Counted from the first letter of the stretch, positions 7,373 through 16,528 are shown. The stretch: 39,683 nt of DNA from JAGNRR01 sp964389575 (GCA_964389575.1 CAYMFF010000019.1:1-39683), one strand, 5' to 3'. The notes: a model not told the origin generated them from the sequence alone. Made by a program: numbers and translations.

Positions 7373-9652
7373 TTATTCTTGAAATATAAACTTGGTACTA
7401 CCCGTTTCTTCTCCGTCTTTATCAGTTACAAAAACAAAGTAAACACCGCTCATGGGTCGTTGTCCCGTATAGGTTTGTCCATTCCAAACGGCTTGTCCAC
7501 CTTGCGCTTTTACTCGATAAATTAATTGTCCACTAACATCGGTAATCCGCACATCGGCATTTTCGGTTACACCTTTTATTGCAATGGTTCCGTTATAGCC
7601 ACTGGGAACAGGGTTGGGGAAAACTAATAAATTTTCGCTGGTAAGATTTCCTTCAGTAGCTTCAGAACGATACGAAACTAATCCACCGGTTGTGGCAATA
7701 AATACATCACCAGTAGTGGGGTGAATCGCAATTCTATTAATTTCATCTGTTGGTAAAGGACTGTTCTCTTCGTTGAATTGTTTTAAAATGGTCTCAGCAT
7801 CATCGCTTATTTGCCAAACACCGTTTGCGGTTCCAATCCATTTATTATTGGCTCCGTCAACGGCTATGGTACTTACATTTTCATTCTGAAATAGCAAACC
7901 TGCATTAGCATCGTATTGTACAATTCTAAGTTCGGCATCGCAACCATCAGTTAGCACAGAACCCGGACAATTAAAAATGGCAATGCCATCATTTGTTCCT
8001 ACCCAAATAGCGCCATCTTTATCTTTCGCTAGGCAATTAATATTATTGTTGGGAAGGTTCCCATTTCCGTTTCCTTGTCGTAATATTTTTACTTTATCAT
8101 CCGTTTTTACATCAATAGTGCCATTATCATCAAAAACAAAAAGACCCACATTTCGGGGTGCCACCATCCATTTTTGATTATTATCATCTATTAATATTTG
8201 AGAAGCTGATCTTTCTGGAGTGCCAGCAGGATATGGCATTACAAAAGATTGCCAACCACCATCTGCTTTTTTTACTACCAGCGATGATTGCACTCCATAA
8301 TTTGACATCCATAAATTATTATCTGTATCGAATTGTAAGTCGGCTAATCGGAATACGTTGCTTCCGCCGTAGGGTTGTAAAATACTATTGTATTTATAAA
8401 CTGTCGGGGTTAAGTCTGGTGCCAATTCTAACAAGCCACCACCAAAAGATGCCATCATTATGTGCTGATTGCGCGGATCAATGGTTGCGTCCAATATATC
8501 TAATACGGTATCCATAGCGGGGATATTATCAAACTGATTATAATATCGCCAAGAGGAATAATCATAACGTGACAAACCATCGCGCTTGGATTGTGTTTGC
8601 CAAGCGGAATTTCTTCGTCCTCCGCTGACAAGGATTTCATTATTATCCACCGAGATATTGAATATAGAATTTGATTTTACTCCATCCGGCTGGAAGGTTT
8701 CCTTGTTGATATTACCAGTTATATGAGTTAGGCCTGTAAAGCCATCGGCTATGTAAAATGTGTTTCCACTCTCGGTGACATCTAAGGCGTTAAGACCTAT
8801 AAAATAAACGTCATTAGGTGTTCCTTGAAAATCAAACGTATAGATTTTCTTTGAAGTAGCTCCATTTTCTACAAAATACACTTGTTGCGCACCCAGTACA
8901 ATATGATTGGTTGCTTCAGCGGATTGACCGATGGTATCCCAGTTGGAGATAAATGACGAAGTGTTTAATAGCAATAAGGTATCTGTTGCAGCGAATAAAT
9001 AATTATCAAAATCACTAGCAATTTTTACAAATTTTAAATTGGGTAAGAGCGTCCATTTTGTGAAGTCTTGTAAAACGCTTTGGTTTTCGTCCACAACGAA
9101 ACATCCTAAATCTGATGATGCAATAAATTGTCCGTTGTAATTAGTGAAGGAGTTTACTTTCGCCACAGTATTCGCATCTTGCAATACGTAGGTTTCTTTA
9201 ATTTCTTTTTTATTTGGGTTGAGGACCACGATGCCAAAATCTGTAGAGAGATAAATTAATTCATTGAAGAAATAAATATCATTTATGTTTTTGCTACCGC
9301 TGGTATTTAGGTTTCTAATATCCGGCAGGTTAATAAAATTATTATCAACTAGTAAATCGATATTGCCACTTTCGTAGATAATAACTAAGTAGTCATCTAT
9401 GCGATTGTAACGAATCAGTCGAATGTCAATATCACTAAGTCCGTTTACTTTTGAGAAAATGTCAAAAGACTTTTCTGTGGTAGAATAACGAAATAGATTT
9501 TGATCGGCGCTATAAACATATTCCTTCCCATCATATGCCACACTTTTGGAATTGCCATATGAAAAATGAGTCTGCCACTGGCCAATCGGTGTGTTTTGCG
9601 CGTTAGCAACTAGGCCAAGACATAGTAATAAGGTAATAAAAGCGTACTTCAT
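7373..9652 (-). CDS. porZ: PorZ-like type IX secretion protein with beta-propellers and type A sorting domain
   Basis: PorZ is a surface protein of the type IX secretion system, part of the attachment complex with the sortase PorU. Here 759 residues: signal peptide MKYAFITLLLCLGLVANAQ; first beta-propeller with the typical WQTHFSYGNSKSVAYDGKEYVY and FDIFSKVNGLSD segments; second propeller of two-component-regulator type (WVGTNDGIAIF, KWIGTANGVWQIS); and a C-terminal sorting domain from about 676 (LLVFPNPVPSGYNG ... MSGVYFVFV). The start is set at ATG 9652, directly before the signal peptide; the TTG at 9664 lies inside the -7 box. An ATG at 9658 is the alternative. Its gene precedes recO and is divergent from the RND exporter. 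Confidence 0.85.
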   Translation of the reverse strand: MKYAFITLLLCLGLVANAQNTPIGQWQTHFSYGNSKSVAYDGKEYVYSADQNLFRYSTTEKSFDIFSKVNGLSDIDIRLIRYNRIDDYLVIIYESGNIDLLVDNNFINLPDIRNLNTSGSKNINDIYFFNELIYLSTDFGIVVLNPNKKEIKETYVLQDANTVAKVNSFTNYNGQFIASSDLGCFVVDENQSVLQDFTKWTLLPNLKFVKIASDFDNYLFAATDTLLLLNTSSFISNWDTIGQSAEATNHIVLGAQQVYFVENGATSKKIYTFDFQGTPNDVYFIGLNALDVTESGNTFYIADGFTGLTHITGNINKETFQPDGVKSNSIFNISVDNNEILVSGGRRNSAWQTQSKRDGLSRYDYSSWRYYNQFDNIPAMDTVLDILDATIDPRNQHIMMASFGGGLLELAPDLTPTVYKYNSILQPYGGSNVFRLADLQFDTDNNLWMSNYGVQSSLVVKKADGGWQSFVMPYPAGTPERSASQILIDDNNQKWMVAPRNVGLFVFDDNGTIDVKTDDKVKILRQGNGNGNLPNNNINCLAKDKDGAIWVGTNDGIAIFNCPGSVLTDGCDAELRIVQYDANAGLLFQNENVSTIAVDGANNKWIGTANGVWQISDDAETILKQFNEENSPLPTDEINRIAIHPTTGDVFIATTGGLVSYRSEATEGNLTSENLLVFPNPVPSGYNGTIAIKGVTENADVRITDVSGQLIYRVKAQGGQAVWNGQTYTGQRPMSGVYFVFVTDKDGEETGSTKFIFQE

Positions 9653-9661
9653 ATACATTAC

Positions 9662-9669
9662 CAAAGCTA
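9662..9669 (-). promoter_or_regulatory. -7 box TAGCTTTG of porZ-recO
   Basis: Minus-strand TAGCTTTG, a perfect TAnnTTTG match, ends 9 nt before the ATG at 9652 (3 nt before the in-frame ATG at 9658). No good -33 TTG is visible. It supports a very short or absent leader and excludes the TTG at 9664 as start. Confidence 0.5.
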
Positions 9670-9775
9670 ACGAAAAAAAGCTGTGTGTAGTATAGTGGAA
9701 TCATAAATTTATATCAGCATAACGTTACATTATTGCATTAAAATTACATTAGTATGACATAGCTCTGTATATTCT

Positions 9776-9783
9776 TATATTTG
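9776..9783 (+). promoter_or_regulatory. -7 box TATATTTG of the RND exporter
   Basis: TATATTTG followed by CGCCCC and the ATG at 9790. It is a perfect -7 match ending 6 nt before the start codon. The in-frame TTG at 9781 is part of this box and is therefore unlikely to be the start. Confidence 0.55.
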
Positions 9784-9789
9784 CGCCCC

Positions 9790-12105
9790 ATGTGGCAGAA
9801 GTTGGCTGATTTTATCATTCGAAATCGATTGTTTGTATTGATAGCATTGCTATTGATTACCGTTTTTATGGGATACAAAGCTTCTCAGGTGAAAATGAGT
9901 TATGAGTTTAATAATGCCATTCCAACCTCCAGTCAAAAATATAAGGATTATCAAAAATTCAAAGATCAATTTGGGCAGGACGGAACTATGGTTGTAGTTG
10001 GTTTTCAGCACGAAAATATTTTTGAGAACCAATTTTTCTCAGCGTTTGAAAATTGGTCTAATCAGGTGAAGAGCATAGATGGCGTGAGTAATATTTTGAG
10101 TATTGCTGATGCTGTAAATATTAAAAAGAAAGCCGGTACCGAAAAGTCAGCCTTGGAAACGTATAAAATTTTTGAAAATGGAGTGGACTCTTTCGCCGTA
10201 GCTACTTTTTTAAACTTGCCATTTTATAAAAATTTATTGTATAACCCGAGCTCGAAATCCTACCTCACTGCAATTTACTTAGAGCCAGAATTGGTGAACT
10301 CTCCTAAGCGAATAGATCTTGTAAATGAAATTGAAAAAATAAGTGCGTCATTTGAAAAGCAAATTGGAGTGCGTTTGCATTATTCGGGTTTGCCTTATAT
10401 CCGAACTCGTTTTGCGGAAGCTGTAAAAAAGGAGATGCGATTTATATTAATCATTTCTTTAGTTTTTACATCACTTATATTATTGATTTTCTTCCGTTCT
10501 ATAATGACGGTTGTTTACTCTATGCTCGTTGTAATTATGGGTGTAATTTGGTCTGTAGCCATATTAGTAATGTGTGGTTATAAAATTACCTTATTGACCG
10601 CGTTGCTACCACCTTTGATTGTAGTAATTGGTTTGCCGAATTGTATTTATTTTTTAAATAAATATCACTCTGAGTATAGTGAGACGGGTGAGAAAATGAG
10701 TGCTATTCGTCGTATGGTGGAGCGTATGGGTATCGTAACTCTTTTTACGAATCTAACTACCATGATTGGGTTTGGTGTTTTCTATTTTACTTATTCTAAA
10801 ATTTTAAAAGAATTTGGCTTGGTAGCTGGACTGAGTATTCTATCTGTTTTTATTATTTCGCTTTTTGCTTTACCTGCAATTTTTTCTTATTTGAAAGAAC
10901 CTAAATCTCGTCATACAAAATACCTGGATAATAAATTTATTGCTAAGCTTTTGTCACGGATTGAGCATTGGAGTTTTACGCATCCAAAGTATATGAGTTC
11001 CGGTGCCCTCATTATTTTACTCATTTCCATAGGGGGTATTTTGCGATTGGAACAGAAGGGTCATATCGTTGATGATTTACCTAAGGAAAATAGAATTTAT
11101 AAAGACTTAAAGTTTTTTGAAAATCAATTCACTGGCATAATGCCATTGGAAATTTTGATTGATGCCAAGAAGAAAAATAAGATAACAAGCTTAGGGTCTA
11201 TGAGTAAAATAGATCAACTGGTACAACAGCTTACAGAAATCAAAGAATTTGGGAAGCCGCTTTCTTATATCGAAATGCTGAAATTTGCTAAGCAAGCTTA
11301 TTATGACGGGGATAGCTTAAACTATGCGGTGCCCAATATGTATGACGTTTCATTTATCGCGCCTTATTTAAAAATGAAAGGAGGAAACAATGAAAGCGAA
11401 ATGGGCAATTTGATTAAGTCCTTTGTAGACGATGATAAGAAACTGGCGCGCATAAGTATCAACATTGCCGATGTGGGCTCCAAGAAATTACCTGAACTGT
11501 TAGATAAGGTAAGTAAAGAAGCTGATGAGATATTTAATCCTAAAAAGTATGATGTCAGTTTTACTGGTACGAGTGTTGTTTTTTTAGAAGGAAGTCGTTT
11601 TATTATTAATAGTCTGCGAGATAGTATTTTATTGGCCTTGGGGATGATTTTTATCTGTATGATTTTTCTGTTTAAATCATGGCGCACGGTATTAATAGCC
11701 CTAGTTGTAAATATGGTTCCTTTAGCTATGACGGCAGGTATAATGGGCTGGTTTAATATTCCCTTGAAGCCTTCAACTGTTCTGGTATTTAGTATTGCAT
11801 TGGGTATCGCGATCGATGTTACGATTCGTTTTATTGTAAACTATCGTCAGGACTTGCCACGTTTTAATTATAATGTGGGAGAAACTGTCCGTCATACTAT
11901 TCAAGAAACAGGTATTAGTATCATGTTTACTTCTTTTATTTTGGCGGTTGGTTTCGTAGTGTTTTTGTTTTCTCAATTTGACGGTACTCGCTTTTTAGGC
12001 TTGCTTACGTCTCTTACATTGTTGTGGGCCATGATTGCCAATCTTACCTTGTTGCCCATTTTATTAGCCTGGTTTGACCGACCGAAGAAAAGTATTTCCT
12101 CTTAG
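9790..12105 (+). CDS. RND superfamily (MMPL-like) exporter
   Basis: 771-residue inner-membrane protein of the RND superfamily, driven by the proton gradient; the transported molecule is probably lipidic or hydrophobic in this subgroup but is not determinable here. It shows the two-fold repeat: TM1 at about 10-28, a large periplasmic loop (about 29-210), then a five-helix bundle (about 215-370) containing GLPNCIYFLNKYHSEY. A second TM (about 400-420), second loop and second bundle (about 610-765, with SIALGIAIDVTIRFIVNYR) follow. No membrane-fusion or TolC partner is adjacent, as usual for MMPL-type proteins. Start chosen at ATG 9790, just after the -7 box. Downstream is an AT-rich stretch to the LRR gene. 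Confidence 0.88.
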   Translation: MWQKLADFIIRNRLFVLIALLLITVFMGYKASQVKMSYEFNNAIPTSSQKYKDYQKFKDQFGQDGTMVVVGFQHENIFENQFFSAFENWSNQVKSIDGVSNILSIADAVNIKKKAGTEKSALETYKIFENGVDSFAVATFLNLPFYKNLLYNPSSKSYLTAIYLEPELVNSPKRIDLVNEIEKISASFEKQIGVRLHYSGLPYIRTRFAEAVKKEMRFILIISLVFTSLILLIFFRSIMTVVYSMLVVIMGVIWSVAILVMCGYKITLLTALLPPLIVVIGLPNCIYFLNKYHSEYSETGEKMSAIRRMVERMGIVTLFTNLTTMIGFGVFYFTYSKILKEFGLVAGLSILSVFIISLFALPAIFSYLKEPKSRHTKYLDNKFIAKLLSRIEHWSFTHPKYMSSGALIILLISIGGILRLEQKGHIVDDLPKENRIYKDLKFFENQFTGIMPLEILIDAKKKNKITSLGSMSKIDQLVQQLTEIKEFGKPLSYIEMLKFAKQAYYDGDSLNYAVPNMYDVSFIAPYLKMKGGNNESEMGNLIKSFVDDDKKLARISINIADVGSKKLPELLDKVSKEADEIFNPKKYDVSFTGTSVVFLEGSRFIINSLRDSILLALGMIFICMIFLFKSWRTVLIALVVNMVPLAMTAGIMGWFNIPLKPSTVLVFSIALGIAIDVTIRFIVNYRQDLPRFNYNVGETVRHTIQETGISIMFTSFILAVGFVVFLFSQFDGTRFLGLLTSLTLLWAMIANLTLLPILLAWFDRPKKSISS

Positions 12106-12233
12106 ATTTTTTGAAAAAGAGTTATTTATTATTGTTTATATTTTTAGATTATAGTATAAATAATTATTACTAATACTAATTTCTCTTTTTTGAGAAAATT
12201 AGGTTTTAATTTTACCTGTAAATACTAACAGTT
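12106..12233 (+). promoter_or_regulatory. AT-rich intergenic region before the LRR gene
   Basis: Strongly AT-rich. It contains a small hairpin TTTCTC / GAGAAA at 12180-12197 with a T-rich loop, and TAGGTTTT at 12200-12207, one mismatch from the TAnnTTTG box, 26 nt before the LRR gene ATG. Weak evidence for a terminator or promoter; listed as the likely control region of the LRR gene. Confidence 0.3.
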
Positions 12234-12875
12234 ATGCGCTATTCACTATTCTTTCTAGTTATTCTTTTTTTAAGTTGCTTATCGGTTGAAGCACAAAGTG
12301 TTCCTGAAAATACAGATTCAACTTTTACAGAATTAAATAAGGCCTTAGATCATCCTAAGATGGTGAAACGGTTAAACTTAGCAGATCAAGATGTAAAGCT
12401 TAGTGATGCTGTACTTAAAAAATTCAGTAATTTGGAATATCTAAGTTTGAAAAATGACCACCTTTTAGAAGTTCCTCACGGATTAGTTTATCTAAAAAAA
12501 TTAAAGGTGCTAGACCTTAGTGGGAATGATATAAATGAACTCCCTTCTTTCATGAAGCGGTTAAGAAATTTACGGGAAGTTTATTTAAATAATGAAACGA
12601 ATCTTGATTTGAATCAGGCAATTTCTGTGTTGGATAGACTGCCTAAATTGACCTCCTTACATTTGGAAAATGATGGATTAGAAACCATACCTACAAATGT
12701 TTTTAAATTAAGAAATCTTGAGAAACTATACTTGAATAATAATAGTATCAAAGAGTTGCCAAGGAACATTAAATTTCCGGAGAATTTAAAATTCATTGAT
12801 TTACAAATGAATGAAATCGGCAGACAAATAGACAAAGAAAATCGGTTTGGGAAAGGACTTATAATTAAGTTTTAA
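12234..12875 (+). CDS. secreted leucine-rich-repeat protein
   Basis: 213 residues. Signal peptide MRYSLFFLVILFLSCLSVEAQ, then about six leucine-rich repeats of the bacterial 23-residue type (FSNLEYLSLKNDHLLEVPHG, LKKLKVLDLSGNDINELPS, LRNLEKLYLNNNSIKELPR), ending with a short basic tail. LRRs form a curved binding surface; the partner is unknown. No sorting domain or anchor is visible, so it is probably periplasmic or released. The stop codon lies inside a palindrome shared with the convergent barrel-protein gene 2 bp away. Confidence 0.85.
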   Translation: MRYSLFFLVILFLSCLSVEAQSVPENTDSTFTELNKALDHPKMVKRLNLADQDVKLSDAVLKKFSNLEYLSLKNDHLLEVPHGLVYLKKLKVLDLSGNDINELPSFMKRLRNLREVYLNNETNLDLNQAISVLDRLPKLTSLHLENDGLETIPTNVFKLRNLEKLYLNNNSIKELPRNIKFPENLKFIDLQMNEIGRQIDKENRFGKGLIIKF

Positions 12876-12895
12876 TTTTACCTCAAATTAAAACT
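12868..12895. terminator. bidirectional hairpin overlapping both stop codons
   Basis: Perfect 11-bp inverted repeat (AGTTTTAATTT / AAATTAAAACT) with loop TACCTC. It contains the TAA of the LRR gene (12873-12875) and the TAA of the convergent gene (12878-12880 on the minus strand). AT-rich stem, so thermodynamically weak, but symmetric A and T tracts suit a bidirectional terminator. Confidence 0.5.
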
Positions 12896-13651
12896 CAATC
12901 CTCCTTGAATTAGATAATCCGGTCGGTTACCAACACCGCGACCTAGCCCGATATCACCGATTACGTTCGGGCTAATATAGTATCCTAAGCTAGCGAACAA
13001 ATTACTCATTTTATTAGTTCGGGTTTCATTCATTTTGGACGTATAACCGGAGTACTCTATATTACTAATCCAGTGCTCGCCCCATTTTTTTTGTAAATAA
13101 AAATCGTAGGAGAAATAAAAATTTCGATTCCAAAAAGACCCTAGATTATAACCAAGTTTCAATTTGTCGCTTAGCTCATGGGCCAATAATAGTTGTAGGT
13201 TGGGACGAATGTTTTTGCCTCTAAATAATTGCGAAGCTAGCGGTTTTAAACTGACTTCAGAAAGAATGGAAAGTTGTGGAATCCAATCTTGCTGTTCAAG
13301 AATTTTAATTTTGGTACCAATGACAGGCGCTTCTATTCCACTGAGATAATAGTTAGAAGATAATGAACCATGATTACGTGCAAAAACATTTCCATTGCTC
13401 AATGCAAATCTGATTTCCATTTTATCACTTATACCATAGCGTTGTTGAATTAATGGTGATTGCAAATACAATTGATTATAAAAGCCACGAGATGTACCGG
13501 TGTATTGAATGCCCGCTGCGACTTGCCAGTTACCTTTTTTTAAAACATCGGCTGTTGCGAATTGATTTAATCTTTCTGTTTGTATTTTTTCTTGCGCTTG
13601 TAAAAAACAAGACGAAAAAACAAAGCTTATAATAATTAGGAAACGTAACAT
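12878..13651 (-). CDS. outer-membrane beta-barrel-like protein (MetA-pathway/transporter-like), paralogue 1
   Basis: 257 residues. Signal peptide to about AQ19-20, then alternating amphipathic strands throughout, ending in SFNLR. Conserved-looking segments are NWQVAAGIQYT, QRYGISDKMEIRFALSNGN and LGYNLGSFWN. The overall pattern matches the neighbour at 13721-14521 and the proteins commonly labelled transporter or phenol MetA-pathway-like outer-membrane proteins. It lacks the KTDRPDQTESP opening of its neighbour, so it is the more diverged copy. Function unknown; an outer-membrane barrel is inferred. A near-match -7 box TATATTCG lies about 22 nt upstream of the ATG. Confidence 0.65.
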   Translation of the reverse strand: MLRFLIIISFVFSSCFLQAQEKIQTERLNQFATADVLKKGNWQVAAGIQYTGTSRGFYNQLYLQSPLIQQRYGISDKMEIRFALSNGNVFARNHGSLSSNYYLSGIEAPVIGTKIKILEQQDWIPQLSILSEVSLKPLASQLFRGKNIRPNLQLLLAHELSDKLKLGYNLGSFWNRNFYFSYDFYLQKKWGEHWISNIEYSGYTSKMNETRTNKMSNLFASLGYYISPNVIGDIGLGRGVGNRPDYLIQGGLSFNLR

Positions 13652-13720
13652 TCTACTTTTTTAAAGCGGTCTACGAATATACGATTTAAAAGAGTGCGAT
13701 GATTTGATACAACAGATGAA

Positions 13721-14521
13721 TTAGCGAAACCTAAAACTGATACCTGCACTTAAAAAGAAGTCAGGAGCATTTTCTGTTAGGCCGATACCTCCACTCACAT
13801 CAAATTGAAAATCATGATTCAATAAATAAGTAAGGCCCGCGTCAAAACGGTGGTCGCCGATAATTTCTTTTGGAATATCATTTCGAGTAAAATAACCGTA
13901 GAACTCAGCAAAACCTCCAAATCCTTTGCCCAGATCGCGTGCTAAGGTAGCAGTATAAATCGTAGCCGGATTATTACTTTGTCCATTCCATTCCATTCCT
14001 AGGTTATATCCTAATGAAGTTTTACTGGTGAGTGTATGCTCCATCAAAAAACGAAATTGAGGGAATGAGCGACTCGGTTCATAAAAATCACTGGCTAATC
14101 TGGAGATTCCTAAATGCCCAATAAACGATGTTTTGGGAATGAATTTTTTTCGATTTTCTTTAAAAAGATTTGCTTTAAAACCAATGATAATAGGTTTAAG
14201 GCCTGAAGTGAAACGGTCTTTAGCACCTTTTATCATTTGACCATTTCCGCCTAATTCGGTTATTAGTCTAAACTCAACATTTCTGCTCAAACCATATTTT
14301 GCCAATATCGTAGGCATCAAGAAATTATGTTCGGTTAGGGTTGCATTGCTTCTTGTATTTTCAAATAATCCCCCCATTTCAATTTGAAAATAACGGGGTG
14401 GGGTTGTGCTAGGACTTTCCGTTTGATCTGGTCGGTCTGTTTTGATAGGCACCTTGGCTGTTTGCGCAAGACTGGTTAATCCCATTAAAAGAAGACTAAG
14501 AGTTAGTATCGTTTTTTGCAT
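13721..14521 (-). CDS. outer-membrane beta-barrel-like protein (MetA-pathway/transporter-like), paralogue 2
   Basis: 266 residues. Signal peptide MQKTILTLSLLLMGLTSLAQ, then the highly typical start IKTDRPDQTESPSTTPP and the barrel-like strands YFQIEMGGLFENT, AKYGLSRNVEFRLITELG, LGYNLGMEWNG and a closing ISFRFR. This family is annotated as transporter/putative MetA-pathway protein without firm function. It resembles paralogue 1 downstream in strand order, length and C-terminus, so the two are probably an old tandem duplication. TACCTTAG (one mismatch from the -7 consensus) ends 4 nt before the ATG. Confidence 0.75.
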   Translation of the reverse strand: MQKTILTLSLLLMGLTSLAQTAKVPIKTDRPDQTESPSTTPPRYFQIEMGGLFENTRSNATLTEHNFLMPTILAKYGLSRNVEFRLITELGGNGQMIKGAKDRFTSGLKPIIIGFKANLFKENRKKFIPKTSFIGHLGISRLASDFYEPSRSFPQFRFLMEHTLTSKTSLGYNLGMEWNGQSNNPATIYTATLARDLGKGFGGFAEFYGYFTRNDIPKEIIGDHRFDAGLTYLLNHDFQFDVSGGIGLTENAPDFFLSAGISFRFR

Positions 14522-14618
14522 GATGCTAAGGTAATAAAAAAGTTAGATTAGACTAACAGTTCATTTTCTATTTTATTTTATAAAATTTACTACCTTGTGT
14601 TCAAATTTTATAATTAGC

Positions 14619-15041
14619 ATGAGTTTAGCTACAGATTTTCCAGAACTAGTCATAGTAGGACGGGTGGCAATTGCCACCGTCATAGGATTGGGTATTGGAT
14701 TAGAAAGACATCAAAATGGAAAAATAGCCGGCGTTAGAACTTATAGCACGATTGCCTTAGCCACTGCATTATTTACCTTAATTGGGATTCACTTCTTTGA
14801 TGGTGAGCATCAAGTATTTGTCCTTTCAGCTATTATTATTGGGTTGGCTGTAGTGTCATCCAAAATATCAGTTATTGATAATGATGGCGTCCCTGAATTT
14901 TCTAATATGGTTGCCTTATGGGCCACAGGTGCTATTTCTATATCAATTGCCTATGGCCTTTATATACTAGGAGGCGGTACCGCTTTTATTTTGTTAGCTA
15001 TTTATTTAGTCAAAGATTTTATTGAAGAAAAAAATAATTAA
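14619..15041 (+). CDS. MgtC/SapB family membrane protein
   Basis: 140 residues, four or so hydrophobic segments. It carries the N-terminal family signature GLGIGLERH (23-31) followed by GKIAGVRTYSTIALATALFTLIG (34-56), typical of MgtC/SapB-like inner-membrane proteins. In enterobacteria MgtC modulates the F-ATPase and adaptation to low Mg; in environmental Bacteroidota the role is unknown. It is the single-domain short form. Start at ATG 14619, because the upstream in-frame TTG at 14595 gives an unlikely N-terminus and overlaps a TACCTTGT near-match promoter box. Followed 2 nt later by the M48 peptidase gene. Confidence 0.8.
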   Translation: MSLATDFPELVIVGRVAIATVIGLGIGLERHQNGKIAGVRTYSTIALATALFTLIGIHFFDGEHQVFVLSAIIIGLAVVSSKISVIDNDGVPEFSNMVALWATGAISISIAYGLYILGGGTAFILLAIYLVKDFIEEKNN

Positions 15042-15043
15042 TC

Positions 15044-15817
15044 ATGAAACAGAAAAGAAAAATTCCAATGCGACTGCTAATTATGGGCGGATTTATTCTG
15101 TTCTCCGTGGTGTCGTATTATATGAAAACACAAAAAAATCCAGTAACCGGAGAGAAACAACGCGTTGCAATTTCGCCAGAACAAGAAGTGGCAATGGGAT
15201 TGCAATCGGCCCCTCAAATGGCAGCTCAGTTTGGTGGCTTGTATAATGATGAAAATGTGCAACGAGAAATCCGTCAGATTGGACAACATATTGTGGCTTC
15301 TACCCACGCTGCTAATTCGCCGTATAAATTTAATTTTTATGTGTTGGCTGACGAGCGAACAATTAATGCATTTGCATTGCCCGGCGGACAAATTTTTATT
15401 ACGGCTGCCATGTTAGCGAAATTAAAATCTAAGGATGCGGTAGCTTCTGTTTTGGGGCATGAAATTGCTCATGTCATTCATAGACATTCGGCTGAGCAAA
15501 TGGCTCAGAAAGGATTGTTGAACGGAATTATTCAAGGAGTTGCTATGGGAAGCGGTACAATGAACGGAGGACAAATTGCTAATTACGTAGGACAGATGGT
15601 GAATATGAAATACGGTCGGGATGATGAATTAGAAAGCGATGAATATGGTGTAAAATATTGTCATCAAGCAGGCTATGATGCTCGTGCAGCATTAGAAGTA
15701 ATGGAAGTCTTGGCAGAAGCCAGTGGCGGTGCGAATCGAAGTGATTTTAATAGTACTCACCCGAATCCTGCTAATCGGATAGAAAAAATTAAGGAGCATT
15801 TGGCTAACTTAAATTAG
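15044..15817 (+). CDS. M48 family zinc metallopeptidase
   Basis: 257-residue membrane-anchored zinc protease. N-terminal signal-anchor at about 9-27, then the M48 domain: active site HEIAH (H139, E140, H143) followed by RHSAEQ, and the downstream ELESDEYG motif (195-202) that supplies the third zinc ligand and positions the fold. FALPGGQIFIT (110-120) is another family hallmark. It resembles the BepA/LoiP-type envelope proteases involved in outer-membrane protein quality control, but without the TPR domain of BepA. It lies 2 nt after the MgtC-like gene and is likely cotranscribed. Confidence 0.9.
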   Translation: MKQKRKIPMRLLIMGGFILFSVVSYYMKTQKNPVTGEKQRVAISPEQEVAMGLQSAPQMAAQFGGLYNDENVQREIRQIGQHIVASTHAANSPYKFNFYVLADERTINAFALPGGQIFITAAMLAKLKSKDAVASVLGHEIAHVIHRHSAEQMAQKGLLNGIIQGVAMGSGTMNGGQIANYVGQMVNMKYGRDDELESDEYGVKYCHQAGYDARAALEVMEVLAEASGGANRSDFNSTHPNPANRIEKIKEHLANLN

Positions 15818-15824
15818 TTCTATT

Positions 15825-16418
15825 TTGGTTTCAAAAGTTAAACCCATTCTTGACTGGATTCGTCTTACTTTTTTAAGTGCTAGTTTTTGTCAAAAAAGAT
15901 ACTTGCCCATTAAGATTCATTTTGACGAATTACAAAAAGAATTCTGCGAATTCTTCGAGCAAGGAGGTGAAGTAAAAGGATATGACTTTTTATCTCGTGA
16001 AGGTTTCTTTTGTATTTCAGAAAATAATCGACATCACATTTTTGGAGAAGGTTTTGCTGGATTTTCGAATAGGAACCAACCTACAATTTCTTATGAAATA
16101 TCAAAAACTGAAAACGAATTTATGTTGTACTTGGAATTAGATTATCAGTACCCAGCTAATTCGCACAACATAAAACTATTTATTAAATATTTTTTGTTCA
16201 TAGTTTCTTTGGCATTGCTTTTATTTGGGATCGGAACATTCATTATGGGTGCTATTCAACTTGAACAGCTTTTTAGTTTCATACCGATTCCCGTTGTTTT
16301 TCTTATAACATTGGTAGTGCTTTCAGCTTGGGATACTGCTGGATTGCGAAATGCTAATGTCAGATTGCTTTCAGCAATTAGAACCTTGGAATCTGGAAAA
16401 AAGATTGAACGTTTTTAG
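15825..16418 (+). CDS. hypothetical two-TM membrane protein
   Basis: 197 residues, no family recognised. A soluble N-terminal part (about 1-110) is followed by two hydrophobic helices (about 122-145 and 150-167) and a short tail. There is no ATG before residue 99, so an alternative start is needed; the TTG at 15825, 7 nt after the M48 stop, keeps the whole reading frame. TATTTTG just there resembles a -7 box with one base missing. The gene probably belongs to the MgtC-like/M48 transcript. No function claimed. Confidence 0.55.
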   Translation: MVSKVKPILDWIRLTFLSASFCQKRYLPIKIHFDELQKEFCEFFEQGGEVKGYDFLSREGFFCISENNRHHIFGEGFAGFSNRNQPTISYEISKTENEFMLYLELDYQYPANSHNIKLFIKYFLFIVSLALLLFGIGTFIMGAIQLEQLFSFIPIPVVFLITLVVLSAWDTAGLRNANVRLLSAIRTLESGKKIERF

Positions 16419-16528
16419 TTTTATGACCAATTCAAACCGGTCTTAATACCCATGCGGATGTAGAGATTGTGTAAGAAAATATAGAGTTACTAAATTTCAT
16501 CAGAACGACAGTAATTAATGTATTCTTT

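Noticed and set aside
8158..8517. 119-codon plus-strand frame inside porZ
   Set aside because: It is antisense to a well-supported propeller domain, with no promoter or protein-like features.
9745..9752. TACATTAG followed by ATG as another leaderless promoter
   Set aside because: The ATG is followed by a stop after one codon, so no gene is served; probably chance in AT-rich DNA.
11364..11687. 107-codon minus-strand frame inside the RND exporter gene
   Set aside because: Shadow of a clear coding frame on the other strand; composition is not protein-like.
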